From DATBLE01 sp963808815 (GTDB taxonomy: Bacteria; Actinomycetota; Thermoleophilia; Gaiellales; Gaiellaceae): a DNA stretch of 64,000 nt. Shown one piece after another: positions 8,261 to 16,364 of the stretch (its first letter is position 1; every line of letters begins with the position of its first letter). The stretch spans positions 296,517-360,516 of the forward strand of contig CAWEGI010000019.1 of the NCBI GenBank assembly GCA_963808815.1, written 5' to 3'. The position numbers and the translations under genes are program-made. A model generated the notes under the pieces. The model was not told the DNA's origin, made no database searches, and worked only from the letters and a program-made list of their open reading frames with translations.

Positions 8261-9049
8261 TCAGACGACGACGGCCGCGCGTTCCGCGACCTCGACGAAC
8301 GCGCCGCAGAGGCGTCGACCGAGCTCGTTCCACTCGCCGATCCGCTCTTGCGTCTCGGCCCAGAGCGCAGCGCGGTCGAGGTCGAGCGGGAAGTCGTCCT
8401 TGTCGTCCAGCCACGAGCGAACGGTCCGTAGCGTGACCTCGGCGTGGAACTGGATCCCCCAGGCGGCCTCGCCCAGGCGGTACGCCTGGTTGCATCGGGC
8501 GCTGCGGGCGAGTTCCTCGGCGGCGGTCGGCACGTCGTACGTGTAGTAGTGCCAGCCGAACGCGTCGAAGCGCTCGGGCAAGCCGCCGAAGACGGGATCG
8601 TCCGTCGCCGACGGCGTCAGCTCGACGGGGAGCCAACCGATCTCCGGGCCGTCGGGAACCGGGTAGACGGCCGCGCCGTCGGCCTTGGCGATCAGCTGGA
8701 TGCCGAGACAGACGCCGAGCAGCGGGACCTCACGCTCGAGCAGTCCGCGGATGAACTCGTTCTCGTCACGAAGCCAGGGGTGGTGCTCGTCCTGGTCGGC
8801 GTGCATCGAGCCGCCGAGGACGATCACCGCTCCGTACTCGTCGAGCGGCCGCGGAGCGGGGGTGCCCCACGCGAGGCTCCACTCCTCGTAGCGGTGGCCT
8901 GCCTCCTCGACCACCTCGGCGAACACTCCCCCACGGGCGTTCGTCCCGTGGATGACCGCGAGGATGTTGATGCCTTCGGCATCACGACATCGCCTCGCAC
9001 CAACCTCGACAACTTCGCTGTCGGCTTGGTGCTCGGCTTCGTCTCTCAT
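8261..9049 (-). CDS. class I glutamine amidotransferase (GMP synthase-like)
   Basis: Stand-alone type 1 glutamine amidotransferase. The core begins INILAVIHGTNARGGVF. The nucleophile elbow is LLGVCLGIQLIAKA (Cys), and the His/Glu pair is in WGIQFHAEVT. Members hydrolyse glutamine or gamma-glutamyl compounds; no synthetase partner is adjacent. The in-frame ATG at 9049 overlaps the DUF72 stop (ATGA) and adds about 26 residues (MRDEAEHQADSE and on) that are encoded by a dispersed repeat rather than the family core. Those residues are probably not part of the fold. The 3' end is 8 bases from the WYL regulator stop (convergent). Confidence 0.8.
   Translation of the reverse strand: MRDEAEHQADSEVVEVGARRCRDAEGINILAVIHGTNARGGVFAEVVEEAGHRYEEWSLAWGTPAPRPLDEYGAVIVLGGSMHADQDEHHPWLRDENEFIRGLLEREVPLLGVCLGIQLIAKADGAAVYPVPDGPEIGWLPVELTPSATDDPVFGGLPERFDAFGWHYYTYDVPTAAEELARSARCNQAYRLGEAAWGIQFHAEVTLRTVRSWLDDKDDFPLDLDRAALWAETQERIGEWNELGRRLCGAFVEVAERAAVVV
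9013..9048 (-). repeat. gene-start repeat, copy 2
   Basis: Reverse-strand match of the repeat at 5817-5852. It starts on the DUF72 stop codon and encodes RDEAEHQADSE of the amidotransferase. After the shared part this copy carries about 33 extra bases before a second shared stretch (GCCGAAGGC) that forms a GATGCC/GGCATC hairpin at 8971-8985. Confidence 0.8.
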
Positions 9050-9918
9050 AGCGTCAACTCTAGCTGGCCGGTTTTCGGCGGCTCGAGGCCGCCCGTCGCC
9101 GGGATTCCGTGCTCGTCGAGCAGCCCGCGGAGGATGGTCGCGCTGCGCGGCGCGTAGTCGGCGCGATTGTTGTTCATCAGCGCGTAGACCTCGTCTGAGC
9201 GCTCCGCCAGACCGGCCAGCGGCTCGACCCACTCGGCCAGCTCCTCCGCCGAGTACATCCAGTCGAAGCGCTCGGCCGACGACTTCGCGTTCCGGATGTT
9301 CCAGGTCTTCCAGTTCCGGCCGTGGAAACGAACGTAGGCGACCGGGTGCGTGGCGGCTGCGATTCGCGGCATCACATTGCTCGCCCGGGTGCGCGGCGAG
9401 TCGACGGAGACGTATGAGAGGCCGTGGCGTTCGAGGAAGGAGAAGGTGTCGGCGCGCTCGTCCTCCTCGAGCCACGAGCGGTGCCGGAACTCGATCAGCG
9501 GGACGAGCGGGTCGAGCAGCGGGCCGACCACGGCCAGCTCCTCTAGCGCCTCGCGCGACTTCTTCACGCGCGGGTGGTACTGGAGGAGCACGCCGCGCAG
9601 CTTGCCGGACGCCTCCAGCGGGGCCAGCGCCTCGCGGAACTCGCGGAACGCGGTCTCGCGGTCGGCCTCCTCGTGGCCCGTCATCCCCTTGCTGGCCTTG
9701 GCGTGCCAGACGAAGCCGTCCGGTGTCCGCTCGGCCCACTTCTGCGCCGTCTCGGGCGAGGGGAGCCGGTAGAAGGGCGAGTCGACCTCGACCGTGTCGA
9801 AGCGCTCGCCGTAGTAGGCGAGGCGGCCGGTCGGAGAGGAGACCCCGCGCGGGTACCAATGCTTGACCAGCCCCTCGTCGGCCCAGCTGCAGGTGCCGAG
9901 GCGAATCGTCGCCGCCAT
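9046..9918 (-). CDS. DUF72 (YecE-like) protein
   Basis: 290-residue TIM-barrel protein of the DUF72 family. It opens IRLGTCSWADEGLVKHWYP and has the typical FDTVEVDSPFYRLPSPETAQ segment, then LIEFRHRSWLEED, YVRFHGRNWKTWN and the late YALMNNNRADYAP motif (the family's N-N-H-like loop). Biochemical function is unknown, though members often sit near repair or excinuclease-like genes. The start is ATG 9918. It is divergent from murI, with only 22 bases between the two start codons, and its stop overlaps the next gene's ATG. Confidence 0.85.
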   Translation of the reverse strand: MAATIRLGTCSWADEGLVKHWYPRGVSSPTGRLAYYGERFDTVEVDSPFYRLPSPETAQKWAERTPDGFVWHAKASKGMTGHEEADRETAFREFREALAPLEASGKLRGVLLQYHPRVKKSREALEELAVVGPLLDPLVPLIEFRHRSWLEEDERADTFSFLERHGLSYVSVDSPRTRASNVMPRIAAATHPVAYVRFHGRNWKTWNIRNAKSSAERFDWMYSAEELAEWVEPLAGLAERSDEVYALMNNNRADYAPRSATILRGLLDEHGIPATGGLEPPKTGQLELTL

Positions 9919-9928
9919 GTCCGCAACC

Positions 9929-9934
9929 TACAAT
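9929..9934 (+). promoter_or_regulatory. -10 box TACAAT for murI
   Basis: Near-consensus TACAAT with six bases to the murI ATG, implying a leaderless mRNA. It lies within the 22-base gap between divergent starts. Confidence 0.55.
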
Positions 9935-9940
9935 CGCCCG

Positions 9941-10762
9941 ATGGACTCCCGCCCCGTCGGCGTCTTCGACTCGGGCATGGGCGGCCTGACCGTCCTGCAC
10001 GAGTGCCTCGTGACGATCCCGCACGAGGACTTCGTCTACCTCGGCGACGGCGCACGGCTCCCGTACGGGCCGCGGCCCCTGCCCGAGGTTGCCCGCTTCG
10101 CCAAGGAGATCGGTTCGTACCTGGAGGAGCAGGGTGTGAAGCTGATCCTCGTCGCGTGCAACTCGGCGACGGCGGCGGCGCTGCCCGAGCTCCAGGAGTC
10201 GCTCTCGGTGCCGGTGGTCGGCGTGATCACGCCCGAGGCCCACGCGGCCGTGCAGGCGACCCGGAACCGGCGGATCGGCCTGCTGGCGACGAAGGCGACG
10301 GTCGAATCCGGACGGTACGAGGCCCTCGTTCGCACGCTCGACGCCGGAGCGCGGGTGAGCTCGATCGCGTGCCCGCGGCTCGTGCCGCTCATCGAGGGCG
10401 ACGACCCGTTCGGGCAAGAGACCGTGGATGCGGTACGCGAGTACGCCCGGCCGCTCAAGGCGAACGACGTCGACACGGTGATCCTCGGCTGCACGCATTA
10501 CCCGCTGATCCGGCCGATCTTCCAGCGGGTCTTCGGCCGCGGAGTGACGCTCGTCTTCTCGGCGGAGGAGACCGCGCACGAAGTCGCCGAGACGCTGGCC
10601 CGCAAGGGCATCGAGAACGATCCCGGCCGCGAGGGTACGTACCGGTTCATGACCACCGGTGACACCGAGGTGTTCCGCGTGACCGGCGCGCGGTTCCTCC
10701 AGCTGCCGATCGACGAGGTCGAGCACGTGCGGCTCGTCGATCTCGAAAGGGCCGCCGCGTGA
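9941..10762 (+). CDS. murI: glutamate racemase
   Basis: Cofactor-independent racemase making D-glutamate for peptidoglycan. 273 residues, intact. The N-terminal phosphate-like loop is VFDSGMGGLTVL. The two catalytic cysteines are in LVACNSATA (about residue 73) and ILGCTHYPLI (about residue 184), each followed by the expected Asn-Ser or Thr-His. ATG 9941 is chosen because the family starts a few residues before DSGMGG and a -10 box precedes it. The last codons overlap the rph GTG, so murI-rph-mgtC-rdgB are probably one transcript. Confidence 0.95.
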   Translation: MDSRPVGVFDSGMGGLTVLHECLVTIPHEDFVYLGDGARLPYGPRPLPEVARFAKEIGSYLEEQGVKLILVACNSATAAALPELQESLSVPVVGVITPEAHAAVQATRNRRIGLLATKATVESGRYEALVRTLDAGARVSSIACPRLVPLIEGDDPFGQETVDAVREYARPLKANDVDTVILGCTHYPLIRPIFQRVFGRGVTLVFSAEETAHEVAETLARKGIENDPGREGTYRFMTTGDTEVFRVTGARFLQLPIDEVEHVRLVDLERAAA

Positions 10763-11472
10763 GCCGCAACGACGGCCGGCGTCCCGACCAGCTGCGGCCG
10801 GTCGAGATCGTGCCCGACTACCTCGAGCAGCCGCACGGCGCGGTGCTGTACACGCAGGGCAAGACGCGCGTCCTGTGCACCGCCTCGGTCGAGGAGAGCG
10901 TGCCACGGTGGATGTCCGGCCGCGGGAACGGCTGGATCACGGCGGAGTACTCGCTGCTGCCGGCCTCGACCGGGCAGCGGACGCAGCGCGAGGCCTCTGC
11001 GGGGAAGCAGAAGGGGCGGACAGTCGAGATCCAGCGGCTGATCGGCCGCGCCGTCCGCGCGGTCACCGACTTCCAGGCGCTCGGCGAACGGACGCTCTGG
11101 CTCGACTGCGACGTCCTCCAGGCGGACGGCGGCACGCGCTGTGCGGCGATCTCGGGCGCATACGTGGCCGCGCGGCGGGCGCTCGACCGCCTCGGGCTCG
11201 CGAAGGCGATGCCGGGCTCGGTCGCAGCGGTCTCGCTCGGGATCGTCGGCGGCGAGCTGCTGCTCGACCTCGACTACTCGGAGGATTCCGCCGCCGACGT
11301 CGACCTGAACGTGGTGATGACGGGAGACGGCAGGCTGGTCGAGGTGCAGGCGACCGCCGAGCGGGTTCCGTTCGGGCGCGACCAGCTGGACGAGCTGCTC
11401 GAGCTGGCAGCCAGGGGCATCGCGATGATCGGAGGCGCACAGCAGGATGCAGTCGCTGCTCCTCGCGATTGA
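10759..11472 (+). CDS. rph: ribonuclease PH
   Basis: 3'-5' phosphorolytic exoribonuclease that trims tRNA 3' ends. 237 residues, intact: NDGRRPDQLRPVEIVPDYLE at the N-terminus; GNGWITAEYSLLPASTGQR (phosphate/RNA-binding arginines) in the middle; LWLDCDVLQADGGTRCAAIS and LDLDYSEDSAADVDLNVVMT, the acidic metal-binding part, in the second half. GTG 10759 overlaps the murI stop. The 3' end overlaps the mgtC start by 26 bases. Confidence 0.95.
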   Translation: MSRNDGRRPDQLRPVEIVPDYLEQPHGAVLYTQGKTRVLCTASVEESVPRWMSGRGNGWITAEYSLLPASTGQRTQREASAGKQKGRTVEIQRLIGRAVRAVTDFQALGERTLWLDCDVLQADGGTRCAAISGAYVAARRALDRLGLAKAMPGSVAAVSLGIVGGELLLDLDYSEDSAADVDLNVVMTGDGRLVEVQATAERVPFGRDQLDELLELAARGIAMIGGAQQDAVAAPRD

Positions 11473-12116
11473 CCCGCATCTCACCTGGTTCGAGGCGTTC
11501 GTGCGGATCGGAGCGGCCGCGGGCCTCGGCGGGATCGTCGGGCTCGAACGGGAGCTCGACGAGAAGGCCGCCGGCCTCCGTACGCACATGCTGGTCGCCG
11601 TCGGCTCGGCGCTCTTCACCATGGTCGGCGCCTACGGGTTCGAAGACTTCCCGGCTACGAGTGTCGATCCGACCCGCGTCGCCGCGCAGGTCGTGACCGG
11701 CATCGGCTTCCTCGGCGCCGGCCTGATCTTCCGCCAGGGCTTCAACATTCGCGGGCTGACCACCGCCGCCAGCCTCTGGCTCGTCGCCGCGATCGGGATG
11801 TCCGCCGGCGCCGGCTTCTGGATGGGCGCGGTGATCGCGACCGTCGTCGCGCTGATCAGCCTGCGACCGCTCGAGTGGATGAAGGGGCGCTCGCTGCCGC
11901 AGCACGTCGCCCCCAGCATGGTCGTGGAGCTGAAGGAGGACGGCACCGCCGGTGACGTTCTCGACGCCCTCGAGCGGGCCGGCGACCTGCTTGCGCTCCG
12001 GCGCGACGGCAGCCGCCTCGAGATCGAGGTTCGGATCGACCGCGGCGCCCGCGGCCGCGCGCTCGACGCAGGTCGCCGCGCTTCCGCAGGTCGAGGAGGC
12101 ACGCTGGCAAAGCTGA
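11447..12116 (+). CDS. MgtC/SapB family membrane protein (3' frameshift)
   Basis: Inner-membrane protein of the MgtC/SapB family. Hydrophobic helices are seen at FVRIGAAAGLGGIVGLERE, HMLVAVGSALFTMVGAYG, VVTGIGFLGAGLIFRQGF and AASLWLVAAIGMSAGAGF, with the signature GLRTHMLVAVG and GIGFLGAG. A soluble C-terminal domain follows (SMVVELKEDGTAGDVLDAL). A one-base shift near 12055 brings the reading frame to VAALPQVEEARWQS and a stop at 12114-12116. Function in this group is uncertain; MgtC of pathogens affects Mg2+ homeostasis and the F-ATPase. Confidence 0.8.
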
Positions 12117-12680
12117 TCCTGTGCTCCAGGAACGAGCACAAGCTGGACGAGTTGCGCGCGGCGCTGCCGGACTGGACGGTCGAGCTCCTCGACGGCGACG
12201 ACTATCCGCCGGAGGACGGTGACACGTACTACGCCAACGCCCGCGGCAAGGCGCTATACGGCCGCGCGGTCGGCCCGGGCGACGCCTGGGTTCTCGGCGA
12301 GGACTCGGGGATCGAGGTCGACGCGCTGGGCGGCGAGCCCGGGCGTGCATTCGGCCCGCTGGGCGGAGAGCGGCCGGCAGCACCTCCATCTGCTGGAACG
12401 GCTCGGCGACGCGACCGACCGGCACGCGCGGATGATCGCCCACATGGTCGCGATCGGCCCCGACGGCCGCGAGGTGGACGCAGTCGGCGTCATGGAGGGG
12501 GAGATCGCGGCCGAGCCGCGCGGCACGGGCGGCTTCGGCTACGACCCGGTGTTCGTCCCCGAGGGCGAGACGCGGACGGTCGCCGAGCTCGGCGACGACT
12601 GGAAGCGGGTCAACTCGCACCGCGGCCGGGCGGCGGCGGCGCTGCGGGCTGCGCTGGCGACCGCGACCGGCTCCAGTTGA
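12104..12680 (+). CDS. rdgB: XTP/dITP diphosphatase, RdgB/HAM1 (frameshifted)
   Basis: House-cleaning nucleotide pyrophosphatase hydrolysing XTP/dITP. It begins KLILCSRNEHKLDELRAALP, then AWVLGEDSGIEVDALGGEPG (catalytic Asp region), RMIAHMVAIGPDGREVDAVG, GTGGFGYDPVFVPEGETRT and the terminal NSHRGRAAAAL. A one-base shift near 12345 separates GGEPG from VHSARWAESG. No ATG, GTG or TTG lies at the expected start; the best candidate is CTG 12104 inside the overlap with mgtC. The 3' end overlaps the convergent yihY gene by about 70 bases. Confidence 0.85.
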
Positions 12681-13437
12681 TCTCCGCTCCGAACACGATC
12701 ACGTTGGCCATCACGTAGAGCCAGATCAGAAGCAGGAGCGGTCCTCCGATCACCTGAGCCGAGACGTTGTGCTTGGAGAAGCCCAGGAAGAGCGGGAGGA
12801 CCTGGAATGTCGCCTCCAGCGCGACGGTCGCGACGATCGCTCCCGGTAGCACCTGGACGAGCGTCAGGTCGACGTTGGTCAGGAACCTGTAGGCGAAGAT
12901 CAGGAAGAGGAAGATGGCGATCGACGAGACGACCACCGAGACACCGTGCGCGACGTACGTGTTCGCCAGGAAACCCGGAGCGAAGCGGTCGAGCGTGTGC
13001 GCCCCGACTCCGCCGACGAGCAGCCCGACGAACAGCGTGACCAGCCCGACCAGCATGAAGAGCGTGGCCCGCGCCTTGCCATGGAGGAACGAGCGGTTCG
13101 GGCGGTCGTAGACGATGTTGAACGCCGACTCGAGCACGCTGAACAGCGAGAGCGACGACCAGAGCAGGAACGCGCCGCCGATCAGGCCGAGGGAAGTGGC
13201 GTTCCGCCGGATCTTGTCGACCCCGCTGACGATGCTGGACACCGACGCGCTCGGGAACACCTTCTGCAGCTCCTCGACGAAGTAGCTCGACTCGGTCGTC
13301 CGGCCGCCGAGCCCGAGCAGGGCAAGGGCGAGGAAGATCAGCGGGACGAACGAGAGCAACGCGAAGTACGCGATCATCGCCGCCAGGTGCGTTCCGCGGT
13401 CGGCGAAGAACTTCGAGAACGTTTCGCGAATATGCAC
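12610..13437 (-). CDS. YihY/RbN-type inner membrane protein
   Basis: About 275 residues with six predicted membrane helices, for example MIAYFALLSFVPLIFLALAL, ATSLGLIGGAFLLWSSLSL, ATLFMLVGLVTLFVGLLVGG and VVVSSIAIFLFLIFAYRF. It carries the YihY family marks AAMIAYFALLSFVPL and LLLLIWLYVMANVIVFGAEINW. Once mis-called ribonuclease BN; the role is unknown, possibly transport or envelope related. The start is GTG 13437, facing the roadblock gene start with only 20 bases between. The C-terminus overlaps rdgB on the other strand. Confidence 0.85.
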   Translation of the reverse strand: MHIRETFSKFFADRGTHLAAMIAYFALLSFVPLIFLALALLGLGGRTTESSYFVEELQKVFPSASVSSIVSGVDKIRRNATSLGLIGGAFLLWSSLSLFSVLESAFNIVYDRPNRSFLHGKARATLFMLVGLVTLFVGLLVGGVGAHTLDRFAPGFLANTYVAHGVSVVVSSIAIFLFLIFAYRFLTNVDLTLVQVLPGAIVATVALEATFQVLPLFLGFSKHNVSAQVIGGPLLLLIWLYVMANVIVFGAEINWSRSRSPAQPAAPPPPGRGAS

Positions 13438-13457
13438 TGTGTTAGCGTTTGCCGCCC

Positions 13458-13866
13458 GTGGACGGCGCGCAAGCTCTCTCCGACCTGACCGAGATCTCAT
13501 CGCAGATCGAGGCTGCGATCGTGCTCGACGCCGACGGCTCCACCCTCGCGACAACGCTCGACGAGCAACGCGGGCCGGAGTTCGCCCAGGCGGTGCAGGA
13601 GTTGCTCGCAGCCGTGAAGCGCGCATCCGGCAACGAGGACGGAGAGCTCGCGCAGGCCGAGATCGCAACCGGCGACGGAAGCGTCTTCCTCGTGCGGGAC
13701 GAGCAGCGGACGATCGCCGCGACCACGGGCCCGGAGCCTACCGTGGGCCTCGTCTTCTACGACCTCAAGAGCTGCCTGCGGGGCTTCTCGGAGCGAAGCG
13801 AAGCCGAAGCCGAAGCCGCGTGCCCGGAAGCCGAAGGGCGGGGACGAGGGCGATGCCGCGGCGTAA
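13458..13866 (+). CDS. roadblock/LC7-domain protein (3' frameshift)
   Basis: Small protein with a single roadblock/LC7 fold: DGAQALSDLTEISSQIEAAI, then VLDADGSTLATTLDEQRGPE, then AQAEIATGDGSVFLVRDEQR. Such proteins regulate small GTPases (MglB-type) or act as scaffolds in bacteria; no GTPase gene is adjacent. GTG 13458 is preceded by TAGCGT (13443-13448). A shift near 13790 replaces an acidic reading with a basic Lys-Pro tail (AKPKPKPRARKPKGG) that ends at 13866, overlapping the next start. Which tail is real needs corrected sequence. Confidence 0.6.
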
Positions 13867-14065
13867 GGCGTTCGCCGGCGTTGCGCTCGTGGCGGGCTCA
13901 CTCGCGGGCGTCGTCGCCCTGCGGCGCCGCTCGGCGCGGCGCCGCGACCGGGTCGATGTGTACTTCGAGGACGGATCGATGGTTTCCCTCGCCGACGGCG
14001 CGCCCGAGGCGTCGACCGTGCTGCCGCTGGCCCGCCGCATCCTCGAAACGACTCGCACCGCGTAG
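13853..14065 (+). CDS. small single-span membrane protein, unknown
   Basis: 71 residues: MPRRKAFAGVALVAGSLAGV contains one hydrophobic helix, followed by a run of arginines (positive-inside) and VDVYFEDGSMVSLADGAPEA. No family recognised. It overlaps the roadblock gene upstream, and its TAG overlaps the pyrE GTG (TAGTG), so it is probably co-translated in a roadblock-small protein-pyrE unit. Confidence 0.55.
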   Translation: MPRRKAFAGVALVAGSLAGVVALRRRSARRRDRVDVYFEDGSMVSLADGAPEASTVLPLARRILETTRTA

Positions 14066-14622
14066 TGGACGATGCTGCGCTGCTCGCGGCGATCCGCGAG
14101 CACGCCTACCTCGAAGGTGACTTCGTGCTGCGCTCGGGCAAGCGCTCGACGTACTACCTCGACAAGTACCGCTTCGAGACCGTGCCGGAGCTGCTGGAGG
14201 CGCTCGGCGCACGCCTCGCCGCCAGGATCGCGGAGGTAGAGCCGGACGCGCAGCGGCTCGCCGGCCCCGAGCTGGGCGCGGTCGCGCTCGCGGCGGCCGC
14301 CTCGCTGGCCTCGCGGCTGCCGTTCCTGATCGTGCGCGGAGAGGCGAAGGGCTACGGCACCGGGAACCGGCTGGAGGGCGCCTTCGAGCCCGGGGAGCGC
14401 GTCGTTCTCGTCGAGGACGTTGTCACATCGGGCGGAGCGGCCGCCGATGCCGTCCGAGCGGTACGGCAAGCTGCACTCGAATGCCGGACGGCTATCTGCG
14501 TCATCGACCGGGAGGAGGGCGGTGTGGACTCCCTCGCGCGCCTCGGAGTGCGCCTGCATCCCCTGTTTCGGGCGGCCGACGTTGCCCCGCCCCGGTCGGC
14601 TGCCGCAAAGCCGCATGGCTGA
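14065..14622 (+). CDS. pyrE: orotate phosphoribosyltransferase
   Basis: Pyrimidine biosynthesis enzyme joining orotate to PRPP. 185 residues, intact: FVLRSGKRSTYYLDKYRFET at the N-terminus, RGEAKGYGTGNRLEGAFEPG flexible catalytic loop, and the PRPP-binding motif VVLVEDVVTSGGAA (residues about 113-126). GTG start overlaps the previous TAG. pyrF follows 440 bases downstream, after the hup gene. Confidence 0.9.
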   Translation: MDDAALLAAIREHAYLEGDFVLRSGKRSTYYLDKYRFETVPELLEALGARLAARIAEVEPDAQRLAGPELGAVALAAAASLASRLPFLIVRGEAKGYGTGNRLEGAFEPGERVVLVEDVVTSGGAAADAVRAVRQAALECRTAICVIDREEGGVDSLARLGVRLHPLFRAADVAPPRSAAAKPHG

Positions 14623-14641
14623 GCGGAATGTCCCGGAGTGG

Positions 14642-14647
14642 TAGGTT
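14642..14647 (+). promoter_or_regulatory. -10 box TAGGTT for hup
   Basis: TAGGTT about 40 bases before the hup GTG. The transcript would carry a short leader with a strong GAGGAGGAGG ribosome site (14672-14681), unlike the many leaderless genes here. Confidence 0.35.
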
Positions 14648-14687
14648 CCGCCCCGTGTTCCATCATGTCCAGAGGAGGAGGACCTAG

Positions 14688-14970
14688 GTGACCAAGCAAG
14701 AGTTCGTCAACGCGGTCTCGGACCGCAGCGGCCTCAGCCGCAGCGAGGCCGGCAAGGCGGTCGACGCCGTGCTCGAGACGATCACGGACACGCTCAAGAG
14801 GCGCGACTCGATCAACTTCACCGGTTTCGGCAAGTTCGCGACCTCCGAGCGCAAGGAGAGGATGGGCGTCAACCCCCGCGAACCCGTCCCAGAAAGTGCA
14901 CATTCCGGCGGCGACGGTCCCGAAGTTCACCGCCGGCAGCTCGCTCAAGCAGTCGGTTCGGGGCGGCTAG
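14688..14970 (+). CDS. hup: HU-family nucleoid DNA-binding protein (frameshifted)
   Basis: Histone-like protein that bends and compacts DNA. The N-terminal helices are TKQEFVNAVSDRSGLSRSEA, followed by the beta arm FTGFGKFATSERKERMGVNP. After a shift near 14880 the other frame reads QKVHIPAATVPKFTAGSSLK and ends RGG at 14970, exactly the HU C-terminus. About 94 residues when rejoined. The GTG 14688 start has the strongest Shine-Dalgarno in the window. HU is essential or nearly so and single copy in most actinobacteria, so the shift is almost surely a sequence error. Confidence 0.85.
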
Positions 14971-15009
14971 GACGCACGCACCTCCTCCGAGTCGGGCGCT
15001 GCATAAATT

Positions 15010-15043
15010 TGCGAAGGGGCCGCTGCGAACGCGGCCCTTCGCA
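15010..15043 (+). terminator. intrinsic terminator after hup
   Basis: Stem TGCGAAGGG(G)CCGC / GCGGCCCTTCGCA with a seven-base loop, 40 bases after the hup stop. It ends the hup transcript before pyrF. The following tract is T-poor (TCTACTCT). Confidence 0.75.
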
Positions 15044-15057
15044 TCTACTCTGGCCTG

Positions 15058-15975
15058 ATGGAGTCCGGAACGGCGGTCGCAACCACGACCTTCGCCGACC
15101 GTCTGGCCGAGGCGGTGGGCGAGCGGCGGAGCCAGCTCGTCGTCGGCCTCGACCCCCGGCTCGACCTGCTCCCGCTGGAGCTCCGCGGGGACGCGCACGT
15201 CGGCCGGCCGGCGGCGGCCGAGGCGACCGCCCGCTTCTGCTGCGGGATCATCGATGCGGTCGCGCCGCACTGCGTCGCGGTCAAGCCGCAGCTCGCGTTC
15301 TTCGAGGTGCTCGGCTCCGACGGAATCGCCGCGTTCGAGCGAGTAGTGGGCTACGCGCGCTCGGCGGGCCTGCTGGTGATCGTCGACGGCAAGCGCGGCG
15401 ACATCGGCTCGACGGCCCGGGCGTACGCCGACGCGTACCTCGAGCCCGGTCCGCAGGGTGCTCCGCTGGCCGACGCCCTGACGGTGAACACGTACCTGGG
15501 GCGGGACTCGCTCGAACCGTTCGTCGCCGCCTGCCGCCGCGGCGGCGGCGGGCTGTTCTGCCTGGTCAAGACGTCGAACGCCGGCGGCGTCGACGTGCAG
15601 GACCTCGCGCTCTCGGACGGCCGTCCGCTGTGGAAGCAGGTGGCGTTGCTGGTCAACGAGCTCGGCGAGGACGTGGTCGGCGACTGCGGCCTGTCGAGCA
15701 TCGGCGCAATCGTCGGCGCGACCTACCCGCGGGCGATCGCCGAGGCACGGAAGCTGCTTCCGCAGGCGATCCTGCTGCTGCCGGGCGTCGGGGCGCAGGG
15801 GGCCACACCCGCCGACATCGCGCGGGCGTTCACGAGCGGGCCGGCCAGCGCGCTCGTCGCCGCGTCGCGTTCCGTCATGTACGCGTTCAGGGACGGAGAG
15901 GACGACTGGCGGGCGGCGGCAGGGGCCGAGGCCGCGCGGTTGAATCACGAGGTGTGGACAGTCTCAGGCTGGTAG
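15058..15975 (+). CDS. pyrF: orotidine 5'-phosphate decarboxylase, type 2
   Basis: Decarboxylates OMP to UMP. 305 residues, the long form of the enzyme. The catalytic Lys-Asp network is in LVIVDGKRGDIGSTA (about residues 106-120), substrate-binding VKPQLAFFEVLG comes earlier, and the phosphate-binding end is ILLLPGVGAQGATPADI. The ATG start is 15 bases after the hup terminator; CTACTC at 15046-15051 may be part of its promoter. The 3' end overlaps the LysM gene start. Confidence 0.93.
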   Translation: MESGTAVATTTFADRLAEAVGERRSQLVVGLDPRLDLLPLELRGDAHVGRPAAAEATARFCCGIIDAVAPHCVAVKPQLAFFEVLGSDGIAAFERVVGYARSAGLLVIVDGKRGDIGSTARAYADAYLEPGPQGAPLADALTVNTYLGRDSLEPFVAACRRGGGGLFCLVKTSNAGGVDVQDLALSDGRPLWKQVALLVNELGEDVVGDCGLSSIGAIVGATYPRAIAEARKLLPQAILLLPGVGAQGATPADIARAFTSGPASALVAASRSVMYAFRDGEDDWRAAAGAEAARLNHEVWTVSGW

Positions 15976-16347
15976 AGCACGCCGGCTCCTGGGCGCGCCG
16001 GCAGCGCTTCCCGGGCGGTGCCGACGGTCGGCATGTGCTCGTGCGTTACGCCGCGCCGGCCGCCTTCCTGCTCGTGGTCACGGTCGTCTTGCTCGCCGTT
16101 CGCAGTGAGCGTTCGCTCCGACGCCGTGCCGACGAAGGCGCCGCCCGCGGTCAAGCGGGCCGAGGCGTCGTCCACCGCGACCCGGGCGAAGCCGGCACCG
16201 CCCAAGCGCTGGTACGTGATCCAGAACGGCGACACGCTCGGCGCGATCGCCGCAAGGTTCGGGACAACGGTCGATTCGCTGCTCCGTCTGAATCCCGGCG
16301 TCGTGCCGACGGCCCTCGCCCCAGGCGCACACGTGCGCATCGGGTAG
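15954..16347 (+). CDS. LysM-domain membrane/secreted protein (frameshifted)
   Basis: Short protein with a basic N-terminus, one membrane helix (AAPAAFLLVVTVVLLAV) and, after a shift near 16100, a linker rich in Ala/Pro/Lys and a single LysM domain at the C-terminus (RWYVIQNGDTLGAIAARFGT and VDSLLRLNPG). LysM binds peptidoglycan, so it probably sits in the cell wall. It lies just before a D,D-carboxypeptidase gene, which suits a wall role. GTG 15954 overlaps the pyrF end. Confidence 0.65.
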
Positions 16348-16350
16348 CGC

Positions 16351-16356
16351 TACTCT
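16351..16356 (+). promoter_or_regulatory. -10 box TACTCT for dacF
   Basis: TACTCT ends eight bases before the GTG at 16365, fitting the leaderless pattern of this genome. Confidence 0.4.
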
Positions 16357-16364
16357 TCGCGGCC

